From: CAYUAI01 sp964442745
Lineage (GTDB): Bacteria > Pseudomonadota > Gammaproteobacteria > S012-40
Assembly: GCA_964442745.1 (NCBI GenBank)
Contig: CAYUAI010000034.1
Coordinates: 1-39,232 of the forward strand
Length of the DNA: 39,232 nt
Direction: 5' to 3'
In this document: positions 16,166 to 24,091 of the stretch, one piece after another
Numbering within the stretch: the stretch's first letter is position 1
Layout: each line of letters opens with the position of its first letter
Program-made: the position numbers and the translations under genes
Notes under the pieces: model-generated
What the model saw: only the letters and a program-made list of their open reading frames with translations
What the model was told of the DNA's origin: nothing
Databases searched by the model: none

Positions 16166-16590
16166 AGTTTGTCCTTAATTGTTTAGCACTTTCTCAATAG
16201 TGCGCTTCACGCACTATAACATCCGTATTTAAAATTAACTTGTGAAATATTCACCTCTCAATGGCTACCTTAGAAACGGACGAGAACAATATGATTGTCG
16301 CCGAACCAAAAGCGAGTGGCTTTTTTTTCACCGGATTCTAATCCGATCGAGAAGCGATGGAAAAAGACCAAACACAAAGCGACCCGATTTGAAATAAGTA
16401 GGTAAGCCTAATTATTTTAACAAAATTTACAAAGCCTATTTTTTGCCCTTCAAGGCACGGCGAAGGGCGGGAAATAAGCGAGCCAATGTTAAAATAATTT
16501 TGATTGCCTGCTTATGCTAACATGCTCGAAAAATAGACTTCGCACGGCCATAAACTCTCATTTTATGAGCATACTGAGTATACTTTATCC
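16166..16590. other. Intergenic region dominated by a long palindrome
   Basis: About 425 bases without a gene. It includes the 122-base inverted repeat at 16394-16515 (listed separately). The block GCACGGCCATAAACT, around 16542, resembles GCACGGCCACAAACT near 29070, inside another dispersed repeat. The part next to 16165 carries the ribosome binding site and presumably the promoter of the subtilase gene. Confidence 0.55.
16394..16515. repeat. 122-bp imperfect palindrome, MITE-like
   Basis: Outer arms 16394-16421 (ATAAGTAGGTAAGCCTAATT...) and 16488-16515 pair at 23 of 28 positions. Inside, GCCTATTTTTTGCCC pairs imperfectly with GGGCGGGAAATAAGC, and GCCCTTC pairs with GAAGGGC, so nearly the whole element can fold into one long hairpin. 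It carries no ORF. Size and symmetry fit a miniature inverted-repeat element; no target duplication was identified. Confidence 0.6.
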
Positions 16591-17645
16591 TTATTTTTGA
16601 TCCATCATGTTTTGCATAAGATCAAGAGCCAGGTTGGGTAGCTTTTCATTTTTAAAAAAATGAAGACCAGAAATATTCGATAAAATAATCACACTGTTTT
16701 GAGTACTAAGGTCCATACCTAAAACGGAGCGATAACCACCTGTGCCACCATCATGTACATACAATTGATCGATTGCAGGTTTTTTTAACGTATAGATGTG
16801 CCAACCCAACGCAAGACTTAACATCCCATTGACTTGAAATATCTTTTCACGCTGCAGATTGAATGCTGGGTTGTCTTGATCAAAATTCGCCATTACAAAT
16901 GGAGCTAAATCATGCACGGTTGAAAGTACCGCACCCGCCCCGGCAAGCGATGCCATATCCCAATGGTTAGTAGCTTTTCCTTTTTTGTTAGATATTGTTT
17001 AACTTGATCTCGTTGGGTACTACTCACGCTCATACCCAATGGCTTAAATATATATTCCTGCAATAAATTCTCGTAAGATTGATTCGCTATTTTGGTCAAT
17101 ACATAACCGAGAATACCAGCGCCTAGATTTGAATAACAATAACGCATTTTAGTTTTTTGCTTGAGTTGGTACTTTAAATAATCAATCAATTTATCATCCG
17201 TGTAGTTTTTATAAGGATTATCATTCTTGGTAAAAATAGCTCTCCATAACATTCCGGGCGGTAACCTCGGTAAACCCGCCGTATGATTGGCAAATGCTTT
17301 AAAAGTAATTTTGGTATTGTTATTCAGCGGGTAATCCAGGTATTTATCAATAGAATCATCAATACTCAATAATCCTTGGTTAGCCATCATCACCAGTAAA
17401 GTCGAGGTAAACACCTTGGTGATCGAGCCGATTTCGAAAACTGCGCCTGAATTTTCGACGGAAATGATTCTGCCGTTTGATTTTAATGCACCATAAAATG
17501 ATAAATTTCCATGATGAATTTTTGCAATCGCTAATTGGGTATTATTGTGAAAGCTGCCTAGCTTCTTAGCGATGCACTCAGTATCAGCTTGAGAATAATT
17601 TTCCGTGACCGCTAGAGCATTAATCCGACCAATGTCAGTAAACAT
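16591..17645 (-). CDS. Beta-lactamase-fold serine hydrolase, split by a -1 frameshift
   Basis: A class C beta-lactamase/esterase-like hydrolase read in two overlapping frames. The first part (start ATG 17645, with GGAG 7 bases upstream) has the SITK catalytic Ser-Lys motif, NHTAGLPRLPPG and the Tyr motif YSNLG. The second frame (open from before 16956 to 16591) continues with GKATNHWDMASLAGAGAVLST, as two parts of that pattern, and HDGGTGGY, the HxG motif. The frames join exactly if translation slips -1 at AAAAAAG (16980-16986), giving about 351 residues, normal for the family. The zero frame runs on to about 16905. No signal peptide is clear. It may be a pseudogene, a base-calling error or a programmed frameshift. 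Substrate is unknown (D-Ala peptide, ester or lactam). Confidence 0.75.
16980..16986 (-). promoter_or_regulatory. A AAA AAG slippery heptamer at the frameshift
   Basis: Read on the minus strand, the upstream frame is ACA AAA AAG, which places A AAA AAG in the correct phase for dnaX-type -1 slippage. After slipping, the next codon is GGA and the downstream frame is entered. No strong upstream Shine-Dalgarno-like enhancer is seen, and a downstream GC-rich stretch (CTTGCCGGGGCGGGTGC) could pair only weakly. A lost A from a run of seven would look the same. Confidence 0.45.
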
Positions 17646-18462
17646 CAAATATCTCCATGTGCTAATATATACCCAATCAATCATAGGATGGGTAAAACGA
17701 AGCCCATCAATAAAAAACCGATGGATAGATACTGGTTGCCAGAATAATACTATATTGATTAGGATATGATCACGCAATAACTTCTCGGCTTTATCTTTTG
17801 AGTGGCCTAAAGTACCTCTCTACTTCCCTGGACAGACTCAATCTGAGTGCCATCTGTCCAGTTTATTGCGTGTCCATTCCTAGCCCTTTATTAACTTCAG
17901 ACTTTTTTCATTACGCGCCAATTAAGTTTTCTATTCTGAACCCTGCCCTATCTATTTGATAAATACTGGTATAAAAATAAATTCTCAGTGTAAGCCCAGT
18001 GTAAGCTCAACGCAAGGCCTATACAAGTGGTTTGCCAGACCAACTATTTAATCTAGGAAACCATTCATCCTAGAAAATCAATTGAATGCAAAGTTGAAGT
18101 ACAAGAAGATGATTCTCAACGTAACTAAAACTAGGCGTCAACTGATAAGGAATGGACGATACACTCGTACTCCGTCAATATCACCTTGATGAAGTACTGG
18201 CTTCGATGAATAATAATCTAAGGAATCGATAGAATACCCCTATGCATCCTATTAAACATATTATTTCCAAAACCATGTTAGAAGTTTATTTATCATTTAT
18301 ATTTTATACAGTCCACACACCATCGTAATGCAGACAGAAGGGCGGTATGGTTACCCACCTTGAAAGGACTGACCTATAAGGTTGGGTCGGCCCAATGTCG
18401 ATGTTAGTTGTTGTAGGAACGAAGTTGGATGACATGTTGTAAAACTTATTGGGAAGTAGAAA
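17646..18462. other. Divergent intergenic region before the isonitrile operon
   Basis: About 820 bases separating the hydrolase gene (minus) from the isonitrile operon (plus). A TTG-started extension of the hydrolase frame reaches 17777 but lacks a good ribosome binding site. CACCTTGAAAGGACTG near 18357 resembles CACCTTGAAAGGGCTG near position 38, hinting at a shared relic. The last bases carry GGGAAG before the pvcA ATG. No other gene recognised. Confidence 0.5.
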
Positions 18463-19440
18463 ATGATATTTAAGGAAAAATTTAACTCGAAATTTTCAAA
18501 TGCATCGAGTCGCCGACTCGATGATCGTCCAGATAGTTATACCGAAACGATAAAGGCAATTGCGTTGCCTCTTTTGCATCTCGCCAATCACGATAATTTG
18601 CACTATACGGAGTTTCTCACTTCACCAATGGGAAAAAGACTCGCTCAAAAAATTGAGATCAATGAGCCGCTGATTTTTCTATTGCCGGCTTTCCCCGCCA
18701 AGAGTTCAAACCGAGAGAAAACAGAGGGTCCCGCGCCTGATTTGGGGGAATACTTGGCACTTTCGGCACTCAATGAGATGTGCGTGGAGATGAATCGTGT
18801 CTACGCACATGGTGCAAAAGTAATTATTTGTTCAGACGGGCGGGTGTTTAATGATTTGGTTATGGTGACGGATGAAGACCTGAATCTTTATAGTCAACGC
18901 ATCCGTGATATTATTTCTCGTGAATCGCTCTCATATTTAAGCATATACTCTCTTGATGATTGCCATGATATTCTGGATAAGAATCGCATTCTACATGATT
19001 TGGTTGAACGTTTTGGTCCGACAATTGAAGATATTCGTCAGGAGATTAAGGAAAACAGTTCATCACTGATGATGCTTAATGGTATTCATCGTTTCATGAA
19101 AGAAGACATCTCTTTTCATTTCCCAAGCTTGAGCAAAAATCAAATAATGCTCAAAACCAAAAATTTGGCTTACAAAGTGGTTCAGCGCTCACGGTCTTGG
19201 GATGGGTTGCTAAAGACAATTTTTCCTGATGATTTGCGCTTGTCGATCCATCCTTATCAGGTTAGCCATCGTAAATATGGTGTGAAATTAGTGCCTTCAT
19301 CAGACCGTTGGGCAACGCCTTGGCATAATGTTCCTGTTAAATATGAAAATCAATATCAATTAATGGCACGAAATAAGGCCTTGGATCTGAAGGCTAAACG
19401 AAAAATATACAAGGATATTTATGTCTATTATGAAGTTTAA
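18463..19440 (+). CDS. pvcA: Isonitrile synthase (PvcA/IsnA family)
   Basis: A 325-residue enzyme of the DIT1/PvcA family. These enzymes convert the amino group of L-Tyr or L-Trp to an isonitrile, taking the extra carbon from ribulose-5-phosphate. Family signatures are LLPAFPAKSSN (73-83), a nearby PDLGEYLALSAL, ICSDGRVFNDLV (122-133), and the C-terminal RLSIHPYQ and WATPWHNV blocks. Length is near the family norm. GGGAAG lies a few bases before the ATG. It overlaps the next gene by 20 bases, so the two are translationally coupled. Whether Tyr or Trp is the substrate cannot be decided by eye. Known relatives make paerucumarin, rhabduscin and related compounds in gammaproteobacteria. Confidence 0.9.
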   Translation: MIFKEKFNSKFSNASSRRLDDRPDSYTETIKAIALPLLHLANHDNLHYTEFLTSPMGKRLAQKIEINEPLIFLLPAFPAKSSNREKTEGPAPDLGEYLALSALNEMCVEMNRVYAHGAKVIICSDGRVFNDLVMVTDEDLNLYSQRIRDIISRESLSYLSIYSLDDCHDILDKNRILHDLVERFGPTIEDIRQEIKENSSSLMMLNGIHRFMKEDISFHFPSLSKNQIMLKTKNLAYKVVQRSRSWDGLLKTIFPDDLRLSIHPYQVSHRKYGVKLVPSSDRWATPWHNVPVKYENQYQLMARNKALDLKAKRKIYKDIYVYYEV

Positions 19441-20158
19441 CCAATTGTGTGAAATCGGTCCTAAATTTAAGCAACGTCTGGAGCAAGAAGGTATTATAAA
19501 TGTATCGGGTTTGGAGGCTCTGAGTGATGAGCAACTTCTCACTTTTGGGGAGTTGCTGTCTCATCAGACTGCTGGGCAGCTGCGGTTCTTAGAGTGGGAT
19601 TTTGGTGTTGTATTTAAGATGCGCTACGATCCGGATGCATCAAATTATCTCTTTTCATCTGAACGTGTTCCGCTTCATTGGGATGGTGCGTTTCGCAAAC
19701 ACGTGCCGTCTTATATTATGTTCTATTGTGACTATTCTAGTCATTCCGGTGGTGCAAGTATTTTTGTAGACACTGAAGCATTACTACAGGACGTTGATGA
19801 AGCGCTAGTCGCGCGATGGAAAAAAATCAAAATTACTTATCGGACTGAAAAAATGGCACATTATGGTGGCACTTTTACCTCGCCAACTGTTTGTGAGCAC
19901 CCAAACAAAGGCGTTCCCATCATTCGGTTTGGTGAGTCCGTTAATTCCAAGCTTAACCCCGTAGATTTAGAAATAGAGAGCGATTATGATGGTTTTTACG
20001 ATGAGATGGTATCGCATCTTTACGATGAGCGTTATCTATATCGACACAACTGGAAGCAGGGGGATCTTGTATTGATTGACAATCATCGCATGCTTCACGG
20101 CAGGGATTCGTTAGGTGAGAATACAGGCCGAAGGTTTCGCAGAGTTCATATTTTATAG
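19421..20158 (+). CDS. pvcB: Fe(II)/2-oxoglutarate oxygenase (PvcB/IsnB family)
   Basis: A 245-residue TauD-like oxygenase that in known pathways acts on the isonitrile made by PvcA, giving a vinyl isonitrile by oxidative decarboxylation or another oxidised product. Iron ligands are H86 and D88 in PLHWDGAF and H226 in NHRMLHGRD; a C-terminal Arg (237 or 238) is the likely 2-oxoglutarate anchor. AAGGA precedes the ATG at 19421 by 5 bases, inside the end of the synthase gene; a second ATG at 19430 is possible. It is shorter than typical PvcB. No glycosyltransferase, hydroxylase or transporter follows: the next feature is a hairpin and a convergent DUF6463 gene. The final product may therefore be a simple isonitrile or be completed elsewhere. 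Confidence 0.88.
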   Translation: MSIMKFNQLCEIGPKFKQRLEQEGIINVSGLEALSDEQLLTFGELLSHQTAGQLRFLEWDFGVVFKMRYDPDASNYLFSSERVPLHWDGAFRKHVPSYIMFYCDYSSHSGGASIFVDTEALLQDVDEALVARWKKIKITYRTEKMAHYGGTFTSPTVCEHPNKGVPIIRFGESVNSKLNPVDLEIESDYDGFYDEMVSHLYDERYLYRHNWKQGDLVLIDNHRMLHGRDSLGENTGRRFRRVHIL

Positions 20159-20177
20159 CTAGGGATCCCTCTGAAAA

Positions 20178-20247
20178 ATGCCTGATGATTACAGGCATGG
20201 GGTCAGGCTCGATTTTTTATTAAGAAACTAATCGAGTCTGACCCCAT
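20178..20247. terminator. Double hairpin with GGGGTCAG repeat; probable bidirectional terminator
   Basis: ATGCCTG/CAGGCAT (20178-20184 and 20192-20198) forms a first hairpin. ATGGGGTCAGGCTCGATT (20197-20214) pairs at 17 of 18 positions with 20230-20247, with a T-rich loop. GGGGTCAGNCTC-type palindromes are dispersed gammaproteobacterial repeats. Lying between convergent genes, it likely ends both transcripts. Confidence 0.65.
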
Positions 20248-20254
20248 ACATACA

Positions 20255-20635
20255 TCATGACTTCGAATTTGCAAAAATTAAAATCAAACCTTGCGGTAAA
20301 AAAAGCCAGGCCCCTGAAACAGGCAATACGATCCCCACCAGCAAGCCCTTAACGGCTAATATCCATCCCCAAATTTTAGCGGGTGGTATTTGCTGTCGGC
20401 GAATATTGCCATGAAATAACGCACCGACCATCATCCACGCAAAACCAAGCATTAAAAACCAAAGCAGTTCTGCTCGGGTATGCTCCGCCCCTGCTGGAAT
20501 AACCATCTCGACCGTATCCCAGAGTCCTTCATCGACCATTCCCGCGAGCATATCCCACCCCGCAACGAAACCAATGACATTATGGATGATGCCTGTTCCG
20601 ATTAAAAATACGCCGCTATATTGCCATAATTTCAT
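20255..20635 (-). CDS. DUF6463 family membrane protein
   Basis: A 126-residue protein with about four hydrophobic helices (about 5-28, 55-75, 83-103 and 105-122). GTGIIHNVIGF near the start and the AELLWFLMLGFAWMMVGAL helix, which is split by polar residues, match the DUF6463 family as I remember it. Its function is unknown. GAGGGG lies about 10 bases before the ATG. It is transcribed divergently from the TetR regulator gene, sharing a 184-base AT-rich control region, so it is a candidate target of that regulator. Confidence 0.7.
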   Translation of the reverse strand: MKLWQYSGVFLIGTGIIHNVIGFVAGWDMLAGMVDEGLWDTVEMVIPAGAEHTRAELLWFLMLGFAWMMVGALFHGNIRRQQIPPAKIWGWILAVKGLLVGIVLPVSGAWLFLPQGLILIFANSKS

Positions 20636-20819
20636 GCTGCATTACCCCTCAGCTTATAAAAATAATCACTCCATTATTTACTATATTTAGATACACAATA
20701 GATAGTATTTATACTTTATCCGATATATTTCTTGACCGCAAGCCCTAAAAGATATTTACTATATATTATATTGAAAATATTACACGATATTAAGTACTAA
20801 TTATCTATTGAGGGAGCCA
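20636..20819. promoter_or_regulatory. Divergent control region with 12-bp direct repeat
   Basis: The AT-rich space between the DUF6463 and TetR genes holds TATTTACTATAT exactly twice (20675-20686 and 20753-20764), 78 bases apart, plus an imperfect palindrome AATATTACACGATATT near 20777. These could be TetR-family operator sites; TetR-type operators are usually palindromic, so the direct repeat is only suggestive. Confidence 0.35.
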
Positions 20820-21548
20820 ATGAAAGTATCCAAACAAGAAAAGTCCCAAACGCGGCGAAAAATTATAAAAACAGCGGTCGAACTCATGGGTAAAAAAAGC
20901 TATGCCAAAGTCAGTATGCGCACGATTGCACGGGCGGCGGGTATCGGCGACGCAACCATCTACAAGTATTTTTCTAGCAAAGAAAAATTGCTGACGGGCT
21001 ATTACGAAATTTGTGCAGAAGACACGGTACAAGCCTTGTTAAAAATCGATGATATTGAAGCGTACCAACTCCACGAAAAACTTCAGGTCTTGCTCGATAG
21101 TTATCTCAGTCACATGCTTCCAGACCGCGAGTTCGTCACTGAAAGTTTTCCGCTAATATTCCAATCCCCAATGTTTTTGTTTAGTGATGTGAATCCTATA
21201 CGCAAAGAATTAGTGAAAATCATTGCACAATTTCTGAATGACGCCTGGGAAAAAGAAGAAATCCCCAGCTTTCCATTCCAAAGTGTATTGCCCGATATGC
21301 TGTGCGAATACGTGATCGGGGTGTTGTATTTTTGGATCAAGGATAAATCAGAAGAATTTAACGAAACCACACAACTTATCGATCTATCCTTAACTTTAAT
21401 TATCAGTCTACTAAAAAGCGGTATTATTAATCATACCACTGACTTCTTAGGCTTTATGCTCAAAAGCCAAATGTTTCGAGTGCTCAATCCGGACAATCAT
21501 TTATTACGAAACCTATTAGACCTTAATACATTTGGAAAAAATAAATGA
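20820..21548 (+). CDS. TetR/AcrR family transcriptional regulator
   Basis: A 242-residue regulator. Residues about 10-58 form the TetR helix-turn-helix: IIKTAVELMGKKSYAKVSM, then TIARAAGIGDATIYKYF and SSKEKLL. The rest is a helical ligand-binding domain of no recognisable specificity. The ATG at 20820 is chosen because AGGGAG lies 5 bases upstream; a TTG at 20808 is in frame but would place that site inside the gene. The stop overlaps the next start as ATGA, so it is co-translated with the ABC1-like kinase. It probably represses its own operon and the divergent DUF6463 gene. Confidence 0.88.
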   Translation: MKVSKQEKSQTRRKIIKTAVELMGKKSYAKVSMRTIARAAGIGDATIYKYFSSKEKLLTGYYEICAEDTVQALLKIDDIEAYQLHEKLQVLLDSYLSHMLPDREFVTESFPLIFQSPMFLFSDVNPIRKELVKIIAQFLNDAWEKEEIPSFPFQSVLPDMLCEYVIGVLYFWIKDKSEEFNETTQLIDLSLTLIISLLKSGIINHTTDFLGFMLKSQMFRVLNPDNHLLRNLLDLNTFGKNK

Positions 21549-22855
21549 ATCACAAAAAAATTCCTACCCAAAAATATAAACGCTCGGCCATCACCGCCAT
21601 GACTACCGCCAAAATCGGGCTAAAACATGTCACGCACTTAGGTAAAAAAACCCTATCATCCACCAAAAACTCCAAACAACAAGAGGCTAAATACCAAGAA
21701 GACATTGGCAAAGTACTCATTAACGCACTGATGCAATTGCGCGGCACGGCACTCAAAGTCGCGCAAATGATGAGCATGGAACTGGATATGTTACCGGAAG
21801 GCATTCGCGCCGAACTTGCTAAGGCCTGCAGTCAAGTGACCCCTTTAAATCGTGCCCACATCCGCAAGGTGTACCTAGCGGAATTTAATCACACCCCTGA
21901 AGATGTATTTGCGAAATTTGATTCCAACGCCTTTGCCGCCGCCAGCTTAGGACAAGTGCATAAAGCTTTGTCCCCTGACAATCATCCGTTAGCGGTTAAA
22001 ATTCAGTATCCAGGCATTGCTGCCAGCATTAAAAGTGATGTGCAATTAGTCCGTGGCATCATGAAATCCATATCACTAGGCAGCGCTTATCTTCCGCGCT
22101 GGGAAATTATTGATGACGTGCTTAGCGCCGTGCAAAAACAGTTAGAAAAAGAAATCGACTATCGCCAAGAGGCAAAAAACACCCAATGGTTTGCAAAACA
22201 TCTCAAACTCCCCAACATACGCGTCCCTCAAGTGTATGCACAGTATAGCCGCGAAAAAGTATTGACAACCGAGTATATCGTTGGCAAACATCTCGACTCA
22301 TGGTTAGCGGAAAAACCAAGCCAAACCATCCGAAATCACTATGGCCAACTATTGTTTGATCTGTTTTGTTATCAGCTCCACCAACTCAAAGTATTACACG
22401 CCGACCCCCATTCCGGCAATTTCTTGTTTTGCGACGACGGCCGCATTGCTTTAATTGACTACGGGTGTATTCAACGGCTCAACTCCAACTATCCCAGTAT
22501 CATTGCACGTTTATTTAGCCATGATCATCAACAAATTTACCAGGCGTATAAAGACTTGGGTATCATCAGCAATGATTTATCATTCGAAAAATTTGAAAGC
22601 AACATTTTTCAAGCCATCAAGCCGTTGCATACCTGGATGTCTGCCCCCGGCTTAGAGAAAGCGTTTGATTTTTCTCAAATGCCTCCCATGCCAAAAAAGC
22701 GTTTGCCACACATAAAAAAAGCCATCAAAGAAATTAATAGTATGCAGCAAGACCAAATATATTTCGACAGAAGTTATTTTGGATTGCTGAGTATATTAAG
22801 AAAAATGGGGGCCAAAATTGTGACTACGAGGCTTCAAGGAATGGACATGCAATAA
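21545..22855 (+). CDS. ABC1/UbiB/AarF-like atypical kinase
   Basis: A 436-residue atypical protein-kinase-like protein (ADCK/UbiB family). Visible motifs are a KxGQ-like element altered to ALKVAQMMS (near 76-84), an Ala-rich loop AAASLGQVH, the lysine strand LAVKIQYP, EIDYRQEA, the catalytic loop LHADPHSGNFLF and the metal site LIDYGC (DYG instead of DFG). Family members act as ATPases linked to ubiquinone synthesis or lipid handling. This is unlikely to be the housekeeping UbiB, which lies in the ubiE-ubiJ-ubiB cluster and carries C-terminal membrane helices not seen here. It is coupled by ATGA overlap to a TetR regulator, suggesting inducible use. Confidence 0.85.
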   Translation: MNHKKIPTQKYKRSAITAMTTAKIGLKHVTHLGKKTLSSTKNSKQQEAKYQEDIGKVLINALMQLRGTALKVAQMMSMELDMLPEGIRAELAKACSQVTPLNRAHIRKVYLAEFNHTPEDVFAKFDSNAFAAASLGQVHKALSPDNHPLAVKIQYPGIAASIKSDVQLVRGIMKSISLGSAYLPRWEIIDDVLSAVQKQLEKEIDYRQEAKNTQWFAKHLKLPNIRVPQVYAQYSREKVLTTEYIVGKHLDSWLAEKPSQTIRNHYGQLLFDLFCYQLHQLKVLHADPHSGNFLFCDDGRIALIDYGCIQRLNSNYPSIIARLFSHDHQQIYQAYKDLGIISNDLSFEKFESNIFQAIKPLHTWMSAPGLEKAFDFSQMPPMPKKRLPHIKKAIKEINSMQQDQIYFDRSYFGLLSILRKMGAKIVTTRLQGMDMQ

Positions 22856-22900
22856 CTTCCCAGTTTTACATCCTATCTTCCACTCGTCTTCGCCTAAAAC
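22852..22900. repeat. Dispersed repeat, copy B
   Basis: Begins at the end of the ABC1-like gene. AATAACTTCCCAGTTTTACA and CTATCTTCC...CGTCTTCGCC match copy A (397 onward) at most positions, and the ATCTTCC...CGCCTAAA part also resembles copy C near 29090. Only the first about 45 bases are conserved. Confidence 0.45.
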
Positions 22901-24091
22901 GCCTATTATTGATGTTTACTCCTTACTTCATCCTCTGGTATTGATAGTGTTTATAAGTTCTTAATGTCAAATTTTTAATCTCAGTTTTATGAAATTTTCA
23001 TGACACGGCGTTATCGTGTTAACCAAGCAAAAACACCGTTACATAATCGGCTTCAAGCAATCGAAACAACTCAGCATCGAATTGATATACCCGTAGCGTT
23101 TGAGATTTAGGTATTGAGTACGAGGTATATTTTTGTTATAACCAGGCGAAACGACGAGTAATAGCGGGATTATTGCGAGAAGAGCCAACACAGTTAGGGC
23201 AAAAATAAAGCCGTAATAAAGCCTAAATCTCAAACGCTACGGGTATAGTTACTCAGTTTCGCGACGACGACGAGTTCGTAGGCCAAACCGCATCGAGTGC
23301 CACACTGACCTTGGATTATAGTTTTTAAAAATACGCGCCAAAAAAATAATATTTGAATGTTTGGTAATTCACGTATTATTTTCCTTGATTAGAGTGTCGA
23401 ATATGCTAATCTTAAAAAACATACGCTAGATAAATAAATAAAAAATGGTTCAATATAGATTCCAGGGGCATGGATAAATGACAAACTAAAACGGTTGATT
23501 TGGTATAAATTATATACAAAAAATGATTATATTGTATCCTAAAACCGTAAGTTATTGTCCAGCTTAGCTCGTTGACTGCAAGTGCTCGTATAATCCATAT
23601 TCAGCCTAAAAAATTAACTTATATTAATAATATTAGCGTAATAAAAAATCAGCAAATCACTGTGATCGGTAGGCAGATGCGTAAGCTGATACTCATTATT
23701 TTGTGGGAGGTTCTTAATATGTTGTATTTGTATAATCGTCAGTTAATTTACGACATTAATCTATTGTCTCATCGTTTCCCAAGAAACAGATAATTTGCTG
23801 ATTTATATGAATTTATTTATTTTTCCATCCTGATAGAAAAATAAAATAGGTGTGTAAATTATTTTACCAGCAAACTTTGTGAATCATGCTTGTATGAATT
23901 TGCACGTTCAAAAGTCATGGGTAGCGAGCCTTGGAAGTCGTTGCTTAACGTTAGCGTCCACGCTGGGTGGCAACTACATTATCCGTTTGTTTATTCCATT
24001 ACCTATAACATGATTGATTCACTGTTCGAGAACACGTTATTCTTGCCAGTCATTCGATACACTTAGTTATTTTTGTCTAGGAAATATTTTC
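22901..24091. other. Long gene-poor interval with a MITE
   Basis: About 1.2 kb with no convincing gene. It holds the 162-base MITE-like element at 23086-23247 (listed separately). A 73-codon frame at 23572-23793 has no ribosome binding site and is judged spurious. The end carries TAGGA before the ATG at 24092. Confidence 0.5.
23086..23247. mobile_element. 162-bp MITE with perfect 25-bp inverted ends and TA flanks
   Basis: TATACCCGTAGCGTTTGAGA and the next five bases (23086-23110) are repeated exactly, inverted, at 23223-23247. The element starts and ends with TA, as expected for Tc1/mariner- or IS630-type TA targets. The interior carries no transposase. A minus-strand frame starting inside the right repeat encodes a short hydrophobic peptide (YYGFIFALTVLALLAIIPLL) beginning with TTG and lacking a clear ribosome binding site. 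Confidence 0.7.

Noticed and set aside
38..18375. CACCTTGAAAGG(G/A)CTG shared by about position 38 and about 18357
   Set aside because: Only about 16 bases match, too short to call a repeat family without a genome search.
23572..23793. 73-codon plus-strand frame
   Set aside because: It starts with TTG, lacks a ribosome binding site and shows no family motif; judged chance.
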